DNA of 64,000 nucleotides from Leptidea sinapis (lineage: Eukaryota; Arthropoda; Insecta; Lepidoptera; Pieridae), in NCBI RefSeq assembly GCF_905404315.1, contig NC_066275.1, positions 3,224,001 to 3,288,000 on the forward strand. Direction: 5' to 3'. Position numbers and translations under genes: made by a program. Each line of letters starts with the position of its first letter. Within the stretch, counting starts at the first letter, position 1. This document shows, one piece after another, positions 32,560 through 44,009 of this stretch. The notes below the pieces were generated by a model. That model did not search any database and was not told where the DNA came from. It saw nothing but the letters and a program-made list of their open reading frames with translations.

Positions 32560-35308
32560 CAGCAAGTTCCAGAGATACTGTGGCAGTGTATTATGTGTTA
32601 GGGAGGATATCTGCTGTCGCCGTCTCGGCAATTTTGAGGGTAGGGACCTGTCCACTCTCTGGCTCCGCGTAGATTTAGAGGACCGCGTCCGCATCTATGC
32701 GTGTGTCTACAGGTCCCATAGTGGTAACGCAGAAACCGATCATCTCATGGGCTGCGTTCAAGCGGCAATTGATGACGTACTTGCACAGATCCCCTCCGCT
32801 GAAATCGTAGTCTTGGGTGATTTCAACGGGCACAATGCCGAATGGCTTGGATCACGTACCACAGACTACGCAGGGCGATCTGTGCATAATTTTGCATTGG
32901 CGTACGATCTGTCCCAATTGGTTGAGTCGCCAACGCGGCTCCCGGATGTGGATAGCCACATGCCGTCCTTATTAGATCTTCTGCTGACTACACATCCCGA
33001 TGGTTACCAGGTCATTGTCGACGCCCCTCTCGGAACGTCCGACCATTGCCTGGTCAGGAGTGTAGTGCCTATACGACGCCCACGTCGCAGACCACCAGCG
33101 ACCCGCCGCGTTTGGCACTACAAGTCAGCAGATTGGGATAGGATGCGTTCCTTTTTTGCATCCTACCCTTGGAGCAGGGTTTGTTTCCCTTCGGATGATC
33201 CTAGTGCCTGCGCCGTTGCAGTAGCCGATGTGATACTACAGGGCATGGATATTTTTATAACAAGCTCTGTAGTACTGATCGGTGGCAGATCACAGCCCTG
33301 GTTCGATGCGTCAGTTAAAGCAGCATCTGACTGCAAAAAACAGGCGTATCGAACTTGGGTTGCGGCGCTGGGTACAAAGGATCCGAACTGCATAGTTCTA
33401 AAGAGGAAATACAACCGTGCTTCCAGATTGTTTAAGCGGCAAATCGCCCGTGCGAAGTCAAAACACGTCGTCAAAATCGGCGAGCAGCTTTCCAGTTACC
33501 CGACCGGAACACGCAAGTTCTGGTCGTTGTCGAAAGCTGCTCTTGGTAACTTCAGCCAGCCGTCCATGCCGCCGTTGCACATGAGGAATGACACCCTGGC
33601 CCATACGGCAAAAGAGAAAGCCGTTCTCCTGTGCGCTCTTTTCGCCTCCAACTCGACTCTTGACGACAACGGAAAAACACCGCCGACCATCCCGCGGTGT
33701 CAGAGCTCTATGCCTGAAGTACAGTTCAGACAGAAAACTGTTAGGCGAGCTCTGTTTTCGTTGGACGTCAGGAAGTCGAGCGGGCCGGATGGCATTTCTC
33801 CAATCGTGCTTAGAACGTGTGCCCCTGAGTTGACGCCGGTGCTAACGCGTTTATTCCGGCACTCTTATTCCAAAGGCGTAGTCCCTGACTCATGGAAGTC
33901 AGCCCTTGTCCATCCGATCCAAAAAAAAGGAGACAGTTCGGATCCGGCAAACTACAGGCCTATTGCTTTTACCTCCCTGCTCTCCAAAATCATGGAGAGC
34001 ATAATTAGCCGTCAGCTCTTGGTATACCTAGAGGGTCACCAGTTGATCAACGACCGACAATACGGGTTTCGCCATGGTCGGTCGGCATGTGATCTTCTGG
34101 TATACCTAACACATAGATGGGCTGCGGCTATTGAAAGCAAGGGGGAAGGCCTGGCAGTTAGCCTGGATATAGCGAAGGCCTTTGATCGTGTATGGCATAA
34201 GGCGCTCCTCTCTAAACTTCCATCATTTGGGCTTCCCGAGAGCTTGTGCAAGTGGACCTCCAGCTTCCTCACTGGGCGCAGCATACAGGTCGTTGTCGAC
34301 GGACATTGCTCGAACCCGAAGCCCGTGAATGCTGGAGTGCCCCAAGGCTGTGTGCTATCTCCTACGCTGTTTCTTCTGCATATCAATGATATGTTGGACA
34401 CCTCCAACATTCATTGCTATGCAGATGACAGCACTGGTGATGCCGTATACACGGGCCATGCACGTCTCTCTCGGGAAATCGTCGACCAGTGCCGGGAGAA
34501 ACTTGTGTCTTCTATCGAGTCCTCTCTTGAGAAGGTCACGGAATGGGGTAAATTGAACCTTGTCCAATTTAACCCCCAGAAGACTCAAGTTTGCGCGTTT
34601 ACCACTAAAAAAACCCCATTTGTCGCATCACCGCTCTTCGACAACACTTCCCTAAAAGCCTCGTCTAGTATCGGAATACTGGGTCTCGAAATCTCGAGCG
34701 ATTGCCAATTCCGTGGCCATCTGGAGGGCAAAGCCAAATTGGCTTCAAAGAAACTGGGCGTCATTAATAGAGCACGGCAATACTTCAAGCCGGCCCACAT
34801 TCTAGCGCTGTACAAAGCGCAGGTCCGGCCACACATGGAGTATTGCTGTCATCTCTGGTCTGGCGCACCCCAGTATCAGCTCGATCCATTTGACCGCGTG
34901 CAACGCAGAGCAGCGCGAATTGTCGGGGACCCAGTACTCTGTGAACGGCTGGATCACTTGGCGTTGCGTAGACACGTCGCTTCATTGTGTGTCTTCTACC
35001 GCATTTATCACGCGGAGTGTTGCGAACAGCTGTTTTACCTAATTCCTGCCGTCGAATTCCACCTTCGCACGACACGCCACAAGTTAGGATATCATCCTCA
35101 CCATCTGGATGTGTGGCGGTCCTCCACAGTGCGGTTTACAAGGAGCTTTCTTCCACGTACTACAAAGCTGTGGAATGAACTTCCTTGTGCGGTGTTTCCG
35201 GGACGATACGACATGGGTACCTTCAAAAAAAGCGCGTACACCTTCCTTAAAGGCCAGCAACGCTCCTGTGATTCCTCTGGTGTTGCAAGAGAGTATGGGC
35301 GGCGGTGA
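32528..35308 (+). CDS. Non-LTR retrotransposon ORF2: partial AP-type endonuclease plus reverse transcriptase (926 codons)
   Basis: The protein copies the element's RNA into DNA at a nicked target (target-primed reverse transcription). Residues 17 onward match an apurinic-type endonuclease whose N-terminal part is lost: YCGSVLCVRED at the start, GDFNGHN at about 96-102, and the terminal SDH at about 171-173. The reverse transcriptase follows: PIQKKGDSSDPANYRPIAF, the first catalytic Asp in AKAFDRVWH (about 550), NAGVPQGCVLSPTLF, and the catalytic YADD at about 630. It then has the C-terminal HHLDVWRSSTVRFTRSF and KLWNELP blocks. The first ATG at 32528 is probably not natural: the first 16 residues come from flanking sequence. 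No stop or frameshift interrupts it, which suggests a young 5'-truncated copy. The clade looks jockey-like; exact family not determined. Without its endonuclease N terminus and ORF1 it cannot move by itself. Confidence 0.93.
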   Translation: MKGEREGTSRSSKFQRYCGSVLCVREDICCRRLGNFEGRDLSTLWLRVDLEDRVRIYACVYRSHSGNAETDHLMGCVQAAIDDVLAQIPSAEIVVLGDFNGHNAEWLGSRTTDYAGRSVHNFALAYDLSQLVESPTRLPDVDSHMPSLLDLLLTTHPDGYQVIVDAPLGTSDHCLVRSVVPIRRPRRRPPATRRVWHYKSADWDRMRSFFASYPWSRVCFPSDDPSACAVAVADVILQGMDIFITSSVVLIGGRSQPWFDASVKAASDCKKQAYRTWVAALGTKDPNCIVLKRKYNRASRLFKRQIARAKSKHVVKIGEQLSSYPTGTRKFWSLSKAALGNFSQPSMPPLHMRNDTLAHTAKEKAVLLCALFASNSTLDDNGKTPPTIPRCQSSMPEVQFRQKTVRRALFSLDVRKSSGPDGISPIVLRTCAPELTPVLTRLFRHSYSKGVVPDSWKSALVHPIQKKGDSSDPANYRPIAFTSLLSKIMESIISRQLLVYLEGHQLINDRQYGFRHGRSACDLLVYLTHRWAAAIESKGEGLAVSLDIAKAFDRVWHKALLSKLPSFGLPESLCKWTSSFLTGRSIQVVVDGHCSNPKPVNAGVPQGCVLSPTLFLLHINDMLDTSNIHCYADDSTGDAVYTGHARLSREIVDQCREKLVSSIESSLEKVTEWGKLNLVQFNPQKTQVCAFTTKKTPFVASPLFDNTSLKASSSIGILGLEISSDCQFRGHLEGKAKLASKKLGVINRARQYFKPAHILALYKAQVRPHMEYCCHLWSGAPQYQLDPFDRVQRRAARIVGDPVLCERLDHLALRRHVASLCVFYRIYHAECCEQLFYLIPAVEFHLRTTRHKLGYHPHHLDVWRSSTVRFTRSFLPRTTKLWNELPCAVFPGRYDMGTFKKSAYTFLKGQQRSCDSSGVAREYGRR

Positions 35309-35365
35309 CCACTTAACAACAGGTGACCCGTACGCTCGTTTGTCCTCCTATTCCGTAAAAAAAAA
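32560..35365 (+). mobile_element. 5'-truncated jockey-like LINE
   Basis: Element homology starts near 32560 inside the endonuclease domain and ends in a short 3' UTR ('ctcgtttgtcctcctattcc') and A12. The 5' boundary is estimated from where the protein resembles the family. I could not identify a target-site duplication. GC content is higher than in the surrounding DNA. Partial copies of its 3' end are at 26983-27172, and related tails at 4190, 51372 and 57036. Confidence 0.85.
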
Positions 35366-35754
35366 AAATTGCAATTACTATTGCGTTTCATTTGTTTTTA
35401 AAATATGTTTTAATAATTCAATTTGTTTGGAATTTCAAAGGGATTCTCGGATCATACACCACAAACAGTAATTATTCTAACACAAGTATAATTTCGACTT
35501 TCCGGTTTCCGTTATCAAAATCAACAGACCAAACAAAGCCACAATCAGACATCAAAAAGTTCAAAACAAACATTTCACAGTTATATAATTTGAATAACAT
35601 TAAATTGTGTTTGAGCCCGCATTTTATACATTACGTTTGGGTATCACATATGTAAAGAGCGAAGTTAGTACTGCTTACATTATACGAGGCTATTTACCGA
35701 TCGTAAATTGACCAAAGTTAATGAACACAATCCTCACCCTTTCTATGGTCAAAA
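35366..35754. other. No feature recognised
   Basis: AT-rich 3' flank of the LINE. Confidence 0.4.
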
Positions 35755-35961
35755 TTTATTTTTGTATGACACAATCTAGCAGGTACGCTAGTAAGCAAAA
35801 AGCGCAAATAAATGCTGGGAGAGTTTCTTCTTGCGCCGCTTCTGCTCTCTCAGAGCGCCACTTGTTTCCGAAGCGGTAGTAGTGTCTATTATATTAGAAA
35901 TGACATCAAAAAGAATTCCAAAGGAATCAATTTTGAGAATAAAAATGCCTTTTATGCCTTT
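35755..35961 (+). mobile_element. LINE 3' end, family S
   Basis: Contains 'cttcttgcgccgcttctgct', 'cgaagcggtagtagtgtcta' and ends in a repeated 'atgccttttatgccttttaa'. The short-period tail marks the 3' terminus of a non-LTR element. A reverse fragment is at 10006-10078. Confidence 0.7.
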
Positions 35962-36339
35962 TAAGGAAATAAAATTTAAAGAGCACCCTACGAAGGTAAA
36001 TTAGGGACGGCATTTCACGAGAAGTATTACGAAAACCATCCCAACCTCTTAGTCCTCTGCGGTTCGATAGAACACTACTAGTACATAAGCAGGGTCTATT
36101 CTCTAAGCATCGATACTGACCTTTTTCACATTGTGACATTCACACTCACACAACAATTAAGGTTTAAAAATGAAGACGCGAAGGTATTATGATCATCGCT
36201 CTTACAGCTGCGTTTGAAATGATGATTAATTTCGACGCAGTTATCTGTATGAAGCTATATAATCGTGGAAAACATTCCAAATTATTATTTTATTAAATAA
36301 AATCACTGAAAGAATTAATAATAGTTTAGATTTGAAAGC
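35962..36339. other. No feature recognised
   Basis: A 70-codon minus frame (35927-36139) overlaps the family S tail and has no motif. Confidence 0.4.
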
Positions 36340-36450
36340 GATATCTCAAATAAGTTTCCTAATTACAATTATTGGTGTTGTGCAGGTTACCAAATGTAAA
36401 GTAGATTCTGCAAACAGAGAGTTGTCCAAACATACCAATATGGAGAACTC
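36340..36450 (+). repeat. Family E repeat fragment
   Basis: 'gcgatatctcaaataagttt', 'ttggtgttgtgcaggttacc' and 'atgtaaagtaga' follow the order at 17740-17800. Confidence 0.5.
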
Positions 36451-36964
36451 TTTTTGAGCACGGTTAGCTCAAAGCATTGGAAGTGATATCCCAGGAGTCC
36501 ATAAATTTAAGTATAAATATAAACTTCTTATGAACAAAATAATTGAAGCAACACTGAAATATAGGAGAAACTCAGGTCACGATAAATATATAATAAATGA
36601 TTGTTTTAGGAGTTAAATTAAGTAACTTAGCTATATTACCGAATGCGACAAAAATTTTCCACACATCAAAGCAATGGTCCCTGTGGTATTTGGTAAAAAT
36701 GGGATAGGTCGGATAAGGGACCTGCGAGAAGTTTTTCATATAAACCTGTCACGAGTATGACCTCGAGCCCAAAACCAACAGAGGCTTAGAACGAATTCGA
36801 TCAAAGGGGTGGAGAAGCAATTTATTTTTTCGACGGGGACGAAAAAGGTGTTAACTTGAATGTACCTTTAGATTCACTTCACTATATGTACTACGAAAAT
36901 AAATAAACGTTTCAAAAACAAAATAAAATAAATATTGTTTCGTTATTATTTAAAATTGTAATTA
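36451..36964. other. No feature recognised
   Basis: AT-rich with a mildly GC-richer segment at 36700-36850. No frame. Confidence 0.4.
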
Positions 36965-37195
36965 TTATGACGGGTACTCACGATATATATTTTAAATATT
37001 TGATGCCGATATTTCGATACAATTGCATGAAACGTGGACACGGCGGGACTGCGGGAGCGGCGAGAAACACTTGACACGTTGACACTTGACACTAATAGTA
37101 CATCAATCTGTCCACTTGGCGCCTAGTTCATTTTGGTCTTTGATTCCCTAATTCACGACACACACTTCTGACGACATCTATACTTACGGATCATT
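36965..37195. repeat. Lepidopteran 'gccgatatttcgatacaatt' repeat
   Basis: The segment with 'gccgatatttcgatacaatt', 'cgtggacacggcgggactgc' and 'acttgacacgttgacacttg' resembles a widespread lepidopteran repeat. It occurs once here and its class is unknown. Confidence 0.4.
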
Positions 37196-37249
37196 AGTAG
37201 TATGTATATAGTAGTATGTTTAAAATTAAAACATAGCTAAATCTATTTA

Positions 37250-37335
37250 TTTCTATAATAAATTTCATTAAAATTGTTGGAGCCGTTTCCGAGATTCAGA
37301 ATATATATACAAGTATTGCTCATTTAAAGATATAA
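37250..37335 (+). repeat. RTE-like 3'-end repeat fragment
   Basis: 'aatttcattaaaattgttgg', 'agccgtttccgagattcaga' and '(ta)n caagtattgctc' follow the usual end of short lepidopteran RTE-like repeats. Confidence 0.55.
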
Positions 37336-37422
37336 GATATAGACAGCATAATATTGTTTTTAATCTGAGTCAAACTATCAATATTGCTATGACTCAAGTT
37401 TTAAAGAGAATACCAAATTTGG

Positions 37423-37454
37423 TAATAAGTATTAACAATTGTTAATACTTATTA
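37423..37454. repeat. Perfect 32-bp palindrome, AT-rich
   Basis: A fully self-complementary sequence without spacer, centred between 37438 and 37439 ('aagtattaacaattgttaat' core). Confidence 0.95.
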
Positions 37455-38208
37455 TTAAGTACTATGTTATAGTCTATCACTTTAAGAATAGACCCCATCA
37501 GCCGTCACTAACAAATGCAAGAGGGCACAGTCCGTTTCTATTTCCACAGAAGCGCGTTTTATCGAAATATTTTATTCAGGAGCGTTAATAATTCATCAAT
37601 TTTCGACCTTATTGTATACGTCATACGGACATATTTATTACACTAAACCCGCCACTTTCGTGAGAATGTCGGCGTATTACGTCTATAAAGAGGGGAATAT
37701 TACGTGGAAATAATATAAATGTAACTAGAGCAAGTACTGTATCATAAATTATATAAATATAAATTCATGTCATCTGCATACATTACGCAACTCGAGCGAC
37801 CTTCCGTGGGATTATCTATGAAGCTTTGAATTGAATATCTGAGATTTCGCAATATAAATTTTTATCTTTGTAAAGGAAAGGTTAAATAAATTATATATAT
37901 ATATATTGTTTATCATTATAAAACAATAATAATATTATATATAATAATTATCGCTCAGCGGGCAATGGGGAGTGCTATGTGTATGCTGTATCTCACCGCG
38001 GGCACCGCTGAAAATCAGTGCTGTTTCATAGCCACGGCCGTGTCACAGATAATCCTGAGTCGGTGACCCATTTCCTGCACTCCACAGGAACTCTCCAATA
38101 TTAAATCTATTACTATTTAAATACTTTCTTTCTTTCTTCTTTCTAATCTCGGAGTTTCCCTGCGAGATCGAACTAGAAATTAGGAGATCCGTAGGGGAAC
38201 CAAAGTTA
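37455..38208. other. Unassigned; (TA)n at 37889-37907
   Basis: 37960-38090 is GC-richer ('cacggccgtgtcacagataa') and may be part of an RTE-like element upstream of the next feature, but is not confirmed. Confidence 0.4.
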
Positions 38209-38440
38209 CCGACATAGCTCAGATGGTTGCGAATCTAAGTGGCAGTGGGCAGGGCACACAGCTCGACGAACAGATGGCCGTTGGGGCAGTAAAGGCATCG
38301 AATGGCGACCACGTACCGGAAGACGTAGTGTTGGTAGCCCCCCCCCAAGATGGACCGATGATCTGGTCAATATCGCCGGAATAGGTTGGATGAGGGCAGC
38401 GCAGGAAGGATCGTCATGGCGATCTTTGGGGGATGATGAT
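38209..38440 (+). pseudogene. RTE-like element, C-terminal ORF fragment and 3' end
   Basis: The plus strand reads IAQMVANLSG, then after shifts SVGSPPP and WSISPE/IAGIGWMRAAQEGSSWRSL. This matches the C-terminal 'GRPPTRWTDDLVKIAG.RWMRAAQDRS.WRSLGEA' block of RTE ORFs, also seen cleaner at 61605-61765. A run of nine C at about 38340 accounts for one frameshift. It ends in a short 'gatgatgatga' tail. Confidence 0.75.
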
Positions 38441-39257
38441 GAATTAATATTCATTATTATATTTTTACTTCATTAAGGACCTCTTGACCTAAGGACCTAA
38501 ATGATCATTTGCACATTATAATTGTAATTTTCAACCAAAATATACTTAAAATGTACCTACGAGTAAAATTATATATTAAACGAGTTCAGCTGGTATGTTC
38601 TGGACATTTCTCCTCGAGGATACAACTCACTGTAACTATCATTATTAGTAAGTAACTGGCGCAAAGTATCATAAAAACTACAGATAAAAACTATGTATTA
38701 CAGTTCATAACAAGCGGAATCACTAAACACTTGGCACCAAGCCACACAATACATATGACCTACAACTAGTGAACATTTCCGACAGAAACCTTACATTTAT
38801 AAACTCTGTTCTAATTTATTATTTATACTTGATATGTAATGCGATGCATTGAAATGAAACCAATGCGAGACGTCATCGATACAAGCAAGATCTGGTCTTT
38901 TTCCGTTCCCAAATACGGTTATTTTGAACAACTTTACTGGTCCAAGAAAATAGATCTCTGGAAACGGTTCAATGAGGCGCCGATAAAACAGAAAGTTAAC
39001 GCCGAAAATGAAACTATTTGGGCCTGAAATCTGAAAGGATTCTGTTCATATACTGCAAGCCATTGAAATCCCCAAGATAATAATAAGCGTGGCTGCTCTA
39101 AGCAAACCTGACGATAAACAACCATTGCACAATCTATTTGCGAAGTTCTGTAGAGAAATGAAACATGAAACACGAAACCGTTCAGGATGGCTGAGCACTG
39201 TGGATGCCCTTCGCCTCACGTAGGACCTTAAGTAATAAAAATTATATTTATGTATGA
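38441..39257. other. No feature recognised
   Basis: 38840-39180 is a slightly GC-richer segment, open on both strands (62 and 79 codons), without a known motif. Confidence 0.4.
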
Positions 39258-39480
39258 TCAAAAGTGACGAGACTGTAAGACGTTAACATTACATTTCATA
39301 GCAATTTTTAAATAATTTATCGGCATCGCAATTGCGCTCATCCCTCCTATAAGATGTTAAATCTTATTAGCCCAGCTGTTTCACTAGCTAAGGACCCCTT
39401 TAAACCGAGACATAAGGATGCTTGCACACTACTTCGTCACGGCAGGAAATGCCGCTGCTGTGGTTACCCATCTAGTTTTA
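39258..39480 (-). mobile_element. Family A element, copy 7 (old, degenerate)
   Basis: The remaining landmarks are 'gtgacgagactgtaagacg', 'gcaattgcgctcatccct', 'cataaggatgcttgcacact' and 'cttcgtcacggcaggaaatg' in family order. The hairpin region is lost and both ends are eroded. Confidence 0.65.
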
Positions 39481-40371
39481 TGCTGCCATAATACAGCCGT
39501 ATATTTGTATTGCTGTGTTGCGGTTTTATTAAGGATATAGGTAACAGGTTAATTAAAGGCATTGAGCGTAGTCCGACCCTGGTATGTCATGCCAGGGGCA
39601 TGCATTCCATATATGCCAATAGGCTACCTACCATATTTAGAGTCCAAATAATATACCTACACTAGATTCCAAGTTAATTCAGATAAATTTAGTTCTTTTA
39701 TTCTATAATCGAACTTCTATTGAACACCCAAACCGTAAGTTTTTCGTTTCGCGATATACTAAATACTCACAGTAAGCAGTTCCGATATAGCTTACTCGAG
39801 CCTAGTAGAATACGTTCAATTTCTATAACAAAATTTATTTGTCAAGGTTATACGACCACAGCAAAAAATATACAATTACTATGTACCGTTCTTAAATATG
39901 ACCATCGCAATTTGACATCTTTAACACATCCGGGGTAAGCAAGCTTATGACACTTCAAAATGACAACCGCAGCTGTCACGAATTAAACCAACGAAAGAAA
40001 TTATACCTACGTTATGATTTATGAGTAATTATTATGACTTGTCTCGTTCTCTTAGTGTCCGAGTTAAAACCTTATTGCGCTTCAATAAGAGTGTTGACAT
40101 CGCACATGACGTGATTCTTGATTGTGAGATATAAAATATAACATTTCCGGAAATAAAATTATATTATTCAATATCAACAATGACAGCGCCATGTTTTTAG
40201 TTGTTGTGTTTTCTTGAACTTTATATCACGGGCGTGAACTATTAAGCTAATTACATTAGTTATTTGTTTTGTGTTGATTTGTTTATTGTTAATTAGTGTT
40301 TATATTGGGAAAAAAAAAGAAGTTGCTGTGTGTTTTGTGTTTAAAATAGGTAACTAGTAAGGAATTAAAAT
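39481..40371. other. No feature recognised
   Basis: Mostly AT-rich. 40160-40370 would be the promoter/5' UTR side of the possible exon that follows, but no core promoter element is convincing. Confidence 0.35.
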
Positions 40372-40432
40372 ATGATGGAGAAATTCCAGTGTCGCGATTG
40401 TGGCGAAAATACGGTTTGTTTACAGAAATTAG
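40372..40432 (+). CDS. Possible short first coding exon with splice donor
   Basis: ATGATGGAG opens a frame of 20 codons ending in a strong donor ('aaattag' then 'gtacgtat'). The peptide is MMEKFQCRDCGENTVCLQKL: two Cys two apart and a third six further on could start a zinc-binding domain. There is no downstream exon that I can join, and no family match. Support is limited to the donor, the composition and the start context. Confidence 0.2.
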
Positions 40433-42611
40433 GTACGTATCTTTTTGCATTAAATATGTGTTATTATTCGTAAATAATACCCGGTATTCGTGAGTGATGT
40501 GAAGTAAAATGAAACAAGTAACAACGGCTTTTCTTAAGGCCACTGCGGCTATCGCTCAAATGATATGTGTATCTGACTCTTTATGAGTCATGTATAGTAT
40601 TCATGCATTTTTGAGATATCTGTAGTGGCGAAATGGTCGTTCGCCTCCAGGTGCCAATGGATATTTTATCTTATAACTAGGAAGCAACAAGCAAATTCAC
40701 AAAACATTACTTACAACCTGAATAAAACGGCAGAAAAATGTTGGTAAGTGAACTTATATTTATCTTTATAACAGGAACTTAATTTTTAAATGTTAAGCGC
40801 AACTACGACTGTTAGGCTTCCAGTGCCTACCGCGCTGGAAAACCAATGCACGCCCCTGTGTCATGCTCACCAGACAAGGTCTACATCTGATGGTAAATCT
40901 GATGTATCTACAGTTAAGAATTGTTCGGAGATAAAACATTAAAAAGGAGAATCCCATATAATATACAAAATAGTTTGCCAGCAGATAGATATAAGATACG
41001 ATAAGATAGATATAATATTATATTGACGATCTAGACACATTCTATTATATTAACATTTAAATAATAATAGTCGTTAGTAAGGTTAGACAATATTAGTAAC
41101 AATTTTTAAGATTCCTCTGATCCCACAGACAAACTATTACAATGGTTTTGTGGAACCATTAATTTTAGTTATTGTTGTCAAATCTGTAATAAATAATAAA
41201 TAAAATAAAATAATTAGCTATTTCGCTATTCTGAGCTGAGCTTTTCAAGGTCCTTCCAGAAGGCGTCTCGAATGTAATCCACGATCAAGTGTACTATTAT
41301 CTCTTTTATACGCAGTTATGAAGACAATGACAGTCAGTAATACACTCTGTCGTGGATTACGCATTGAGGCACCTCTTCCGGTGTCCGGTTAACATAAACT
41401 TTCAAATCTTATGTAAGATATCTATTGGGTGCTGAAAGGATGAACAGCTACATTGATTAGATAATCATGTCAATTAACAGAGTCTATCAAATTTTTCGCC
41501 ACAATCCTATATTAATTTTGGGTATCTGTAAGGCTGATTACGCAATGATCATAAATTAAACTGAATCTTTATTTACCTTAATCGAGTATAATTTTGATTC
41601 AAAGTGCAAAACACAAAAAGATTTATAACAAAACTTGCAATTTATAATCTAGAGAGGACACGTTCGATGCTGTGCCTGAGACTTTAGGGGTGTGTAGTAG
41701 ATTTATTAGACACAGTGTCGATGCACCGCAGACTAATACCTCGCCCGAACACAGAAGTACAATGGTATCATCAGGATGGCAAACAGGCGGGAAATGGACA
41801 AAAACAAAGGAGGCGAGACGATGTTGTCGAAGAGGCGGTAGTTTCGTAGTCTAGCAAGAGACTGTAGTTAATGGATATTTATTACACGTGTATTTGAAAC
41901 AACAATTTTTTCAAAATAATTATAACCCTTTGTACGCCTTTAGATAAGTATTATTAAGAATGTGAAAAAGGAGGGTACTTATAAATCTTTCATTGCAATG
42001 AGATGAAACTATTGCTATTTTGACACGTTCAGTCGTGTGATTTTTATTAAGTTTCAGAGAAACTTACTACAATATTATCTATGTATATACTTAACAAAAG
42101 TAACGTGTTGATACATTAAATACTTTTTCAAAAGATTTGTTGAAAGAAGTTGTACTTATGTACCAAAATTGTTGTCTGAGAATTTGCGCACTGTTACATA
42201 CAGTTTTTGCAGCATATAATATTCCTGAATCCTAAATTTGTAGCCGATGAGCTAAGTTATAATCAATCAGCAATGTATAATTCGATGCCAATCGGTCCAG
42301 TGACAGTTCAGCCAATTGTATGTATCTCGTGCTTCTGTGCTTAATATAACTTATAAGTGAAATAAATAATAATCAACTATTATTAGTCATACGTATTTAA
42401 TATTAAATAGTATTAATAGAATGTGTTCAACAATTATTTATAAGCACGTTTATATCAGAAACAGCTAAACCGATCTGAATGATGTAGTGCGTCAAACACC
42501 CTCTAATATCAAGTGTTTTTCATTCCAATTCCACTAATTAGTATACCAACAATAGAAGTAGCACATCTGAATCTACGTAAGCAAAGTAAAAAGTAAATCG
42601 TAGGCTCGTAA
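40433..42611. other. No gene recognised
   Basis: Contains an 11-nt inverted repeat pair (gtaatccacga at about 41273 and tcgtggattac at about 41350) around a spacer of about 70 nt. The minus frame inside reads VDYIRDAFWKDLEKLSSE before a stop; it looks coding-like but is too short to assign. The rest is AT-rich. Confidence 0.4.
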
Positions 42612-42990
42612 TCTATACTAATATTATAACTAAACTATATAATATGAAATAATAATATAAAGAGGACAGACTAATTGCTTTTTTGCATTGAATAGGCTCC
42701 GAAACTATTGAACCGATTTGAACAATTCTATTTGGAAGCTACACTATTCCCGGGTTACATATCTATATTGTATTTTCAAAAACAAATTAGGGGTCCTTAC
42801 TAAAATTCCAAAAATGGAAGGTGTTAAAAAATACCTAAAATATTCTTTACATCGCGTGCGCTGTGAAAACACATCATTATTTACAAAAAGTGTCGCGACA
42901 GCATATTTTACAAGCGTTCTATTATTTTTTAAATTTATGAAATGCCGCTTGCTTAGTTACGCGGATGAAGTCGCGGGGTGTCAGCTAGCA
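42612..42990 (+). repeat. Lepidopteran interspersed repeat ('atactaatattat' type)
   Basis: Starts 'tatactaatattataactaa', has 'ctattgaaccgatttgaaca', and ends 'cgcggatgaagtcgcggggt' followed by 'gtcagctag'. Same general type as 28870-29275. Confidence 0.7.
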
Positions 42991-43404
42991 ATCAAAAAAA
43001 CTCTTAAATACCGATGTATCAAAGTACAACAATAGGATATCAACATCAAAAGGAAGTCTGCAAACAGAACTCAAACCATTTAGAAGTACAATTAACACAG
43101 AAAGTTGAACCTCCCCGTAAGCCGTCTACGACTGCATTACAAACGTTTGTTAGTAAAGGTAAAAGTTAGCTCGGCATCACCGTCGACTGGCGAGTAGCCA
43201 ACGCCTCACTGAACCATTGTTGAAACTTTCCTGCCGGGTCACGGCTCCGTGACTCATAACTCAAATGATTCCACCTCGGCTGCTAACCTAGTTTTTAAAT
43301 GTTTTTATATCGATAAACGCAGGGCGGCTTACTGCAGCAAGAAAATGTGCGACGCGAGCCTTCGTGTTTTATATAAATAACAATGAACAAAGGTAAACCT
43401 TCGA
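42991..43404. other. No feature recognised
   Basis: Moderate GC at 43100-43270, no frame of interest. Confidence 0.4.
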
Positions 43405-43543
43405 ATATATAAAATTCTCGTGTTTGTTACCAAACTCCTCCGAAACGGCTGAACCGATTTGTATGAAATTTTGTGTGCATATCGGGTAGGTCTGAGTATC
43501 GGCCAACATCTATGTTTCATGCCCCTATATAATAAGGGATACC
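43405..43543 (+). repeat. Interspersed repeat, family B'
   Basis: 'aaactcctccgaaacggctg', 'aaccgatttgtatgaaattt' and 'gggtaggtctgagtatcgg' parallel 549-660. Confidence 0.65.
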
Positions 43544-43573
43544 GACGCGGTAATATTATTTCATTTGATAATT

Positions 43574-43974
43574 ATTTTTATTGAAAAGAAACTTCTTTAG
43601 AATCGTTGTGATTTCAAACCGGATGCAACGGAAAAAACAATAGGTAAGAGACACAAATACAAAAATGTGTAGGATGAAGCCGGCGAAGAATGAGACAGAA
43701 ATATGCATACTATTGAAGTGAAAACTTCTTTATCATCGTTGTGATTTGAAAGTCGATGAAACGAAAAATCGACATTACAAAGAGCAGTCACATCAATTCA
43801 TAATATTTAACATGGGAGATAATGAGATAGGAAGCATAATACAATGTTTCGTTACCAGGCGATCATAGTTAAAAAAGAGATTTTCTTAAGTATGCCGCGA
43901 GTATACCTTAATATATTCTGACTCCAAGCGCACGACGTATTACTACATAGACACCAGGAGAACGTATCTTTATA

Positions 43975-44009
<35 letters not shown>

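Noticed and set aside
38209..38240. tRNA-like 'atagctcagatggttgcg'
   Set aside because: The frame and neighbours show it is part of an RTE-like ORF end; the A-box look is accidental.
38839..39173. Overlapping frames on both strands (62 and 79 codons)
   Set aside because: No motif, no splice sites; both strands open because of local composition.
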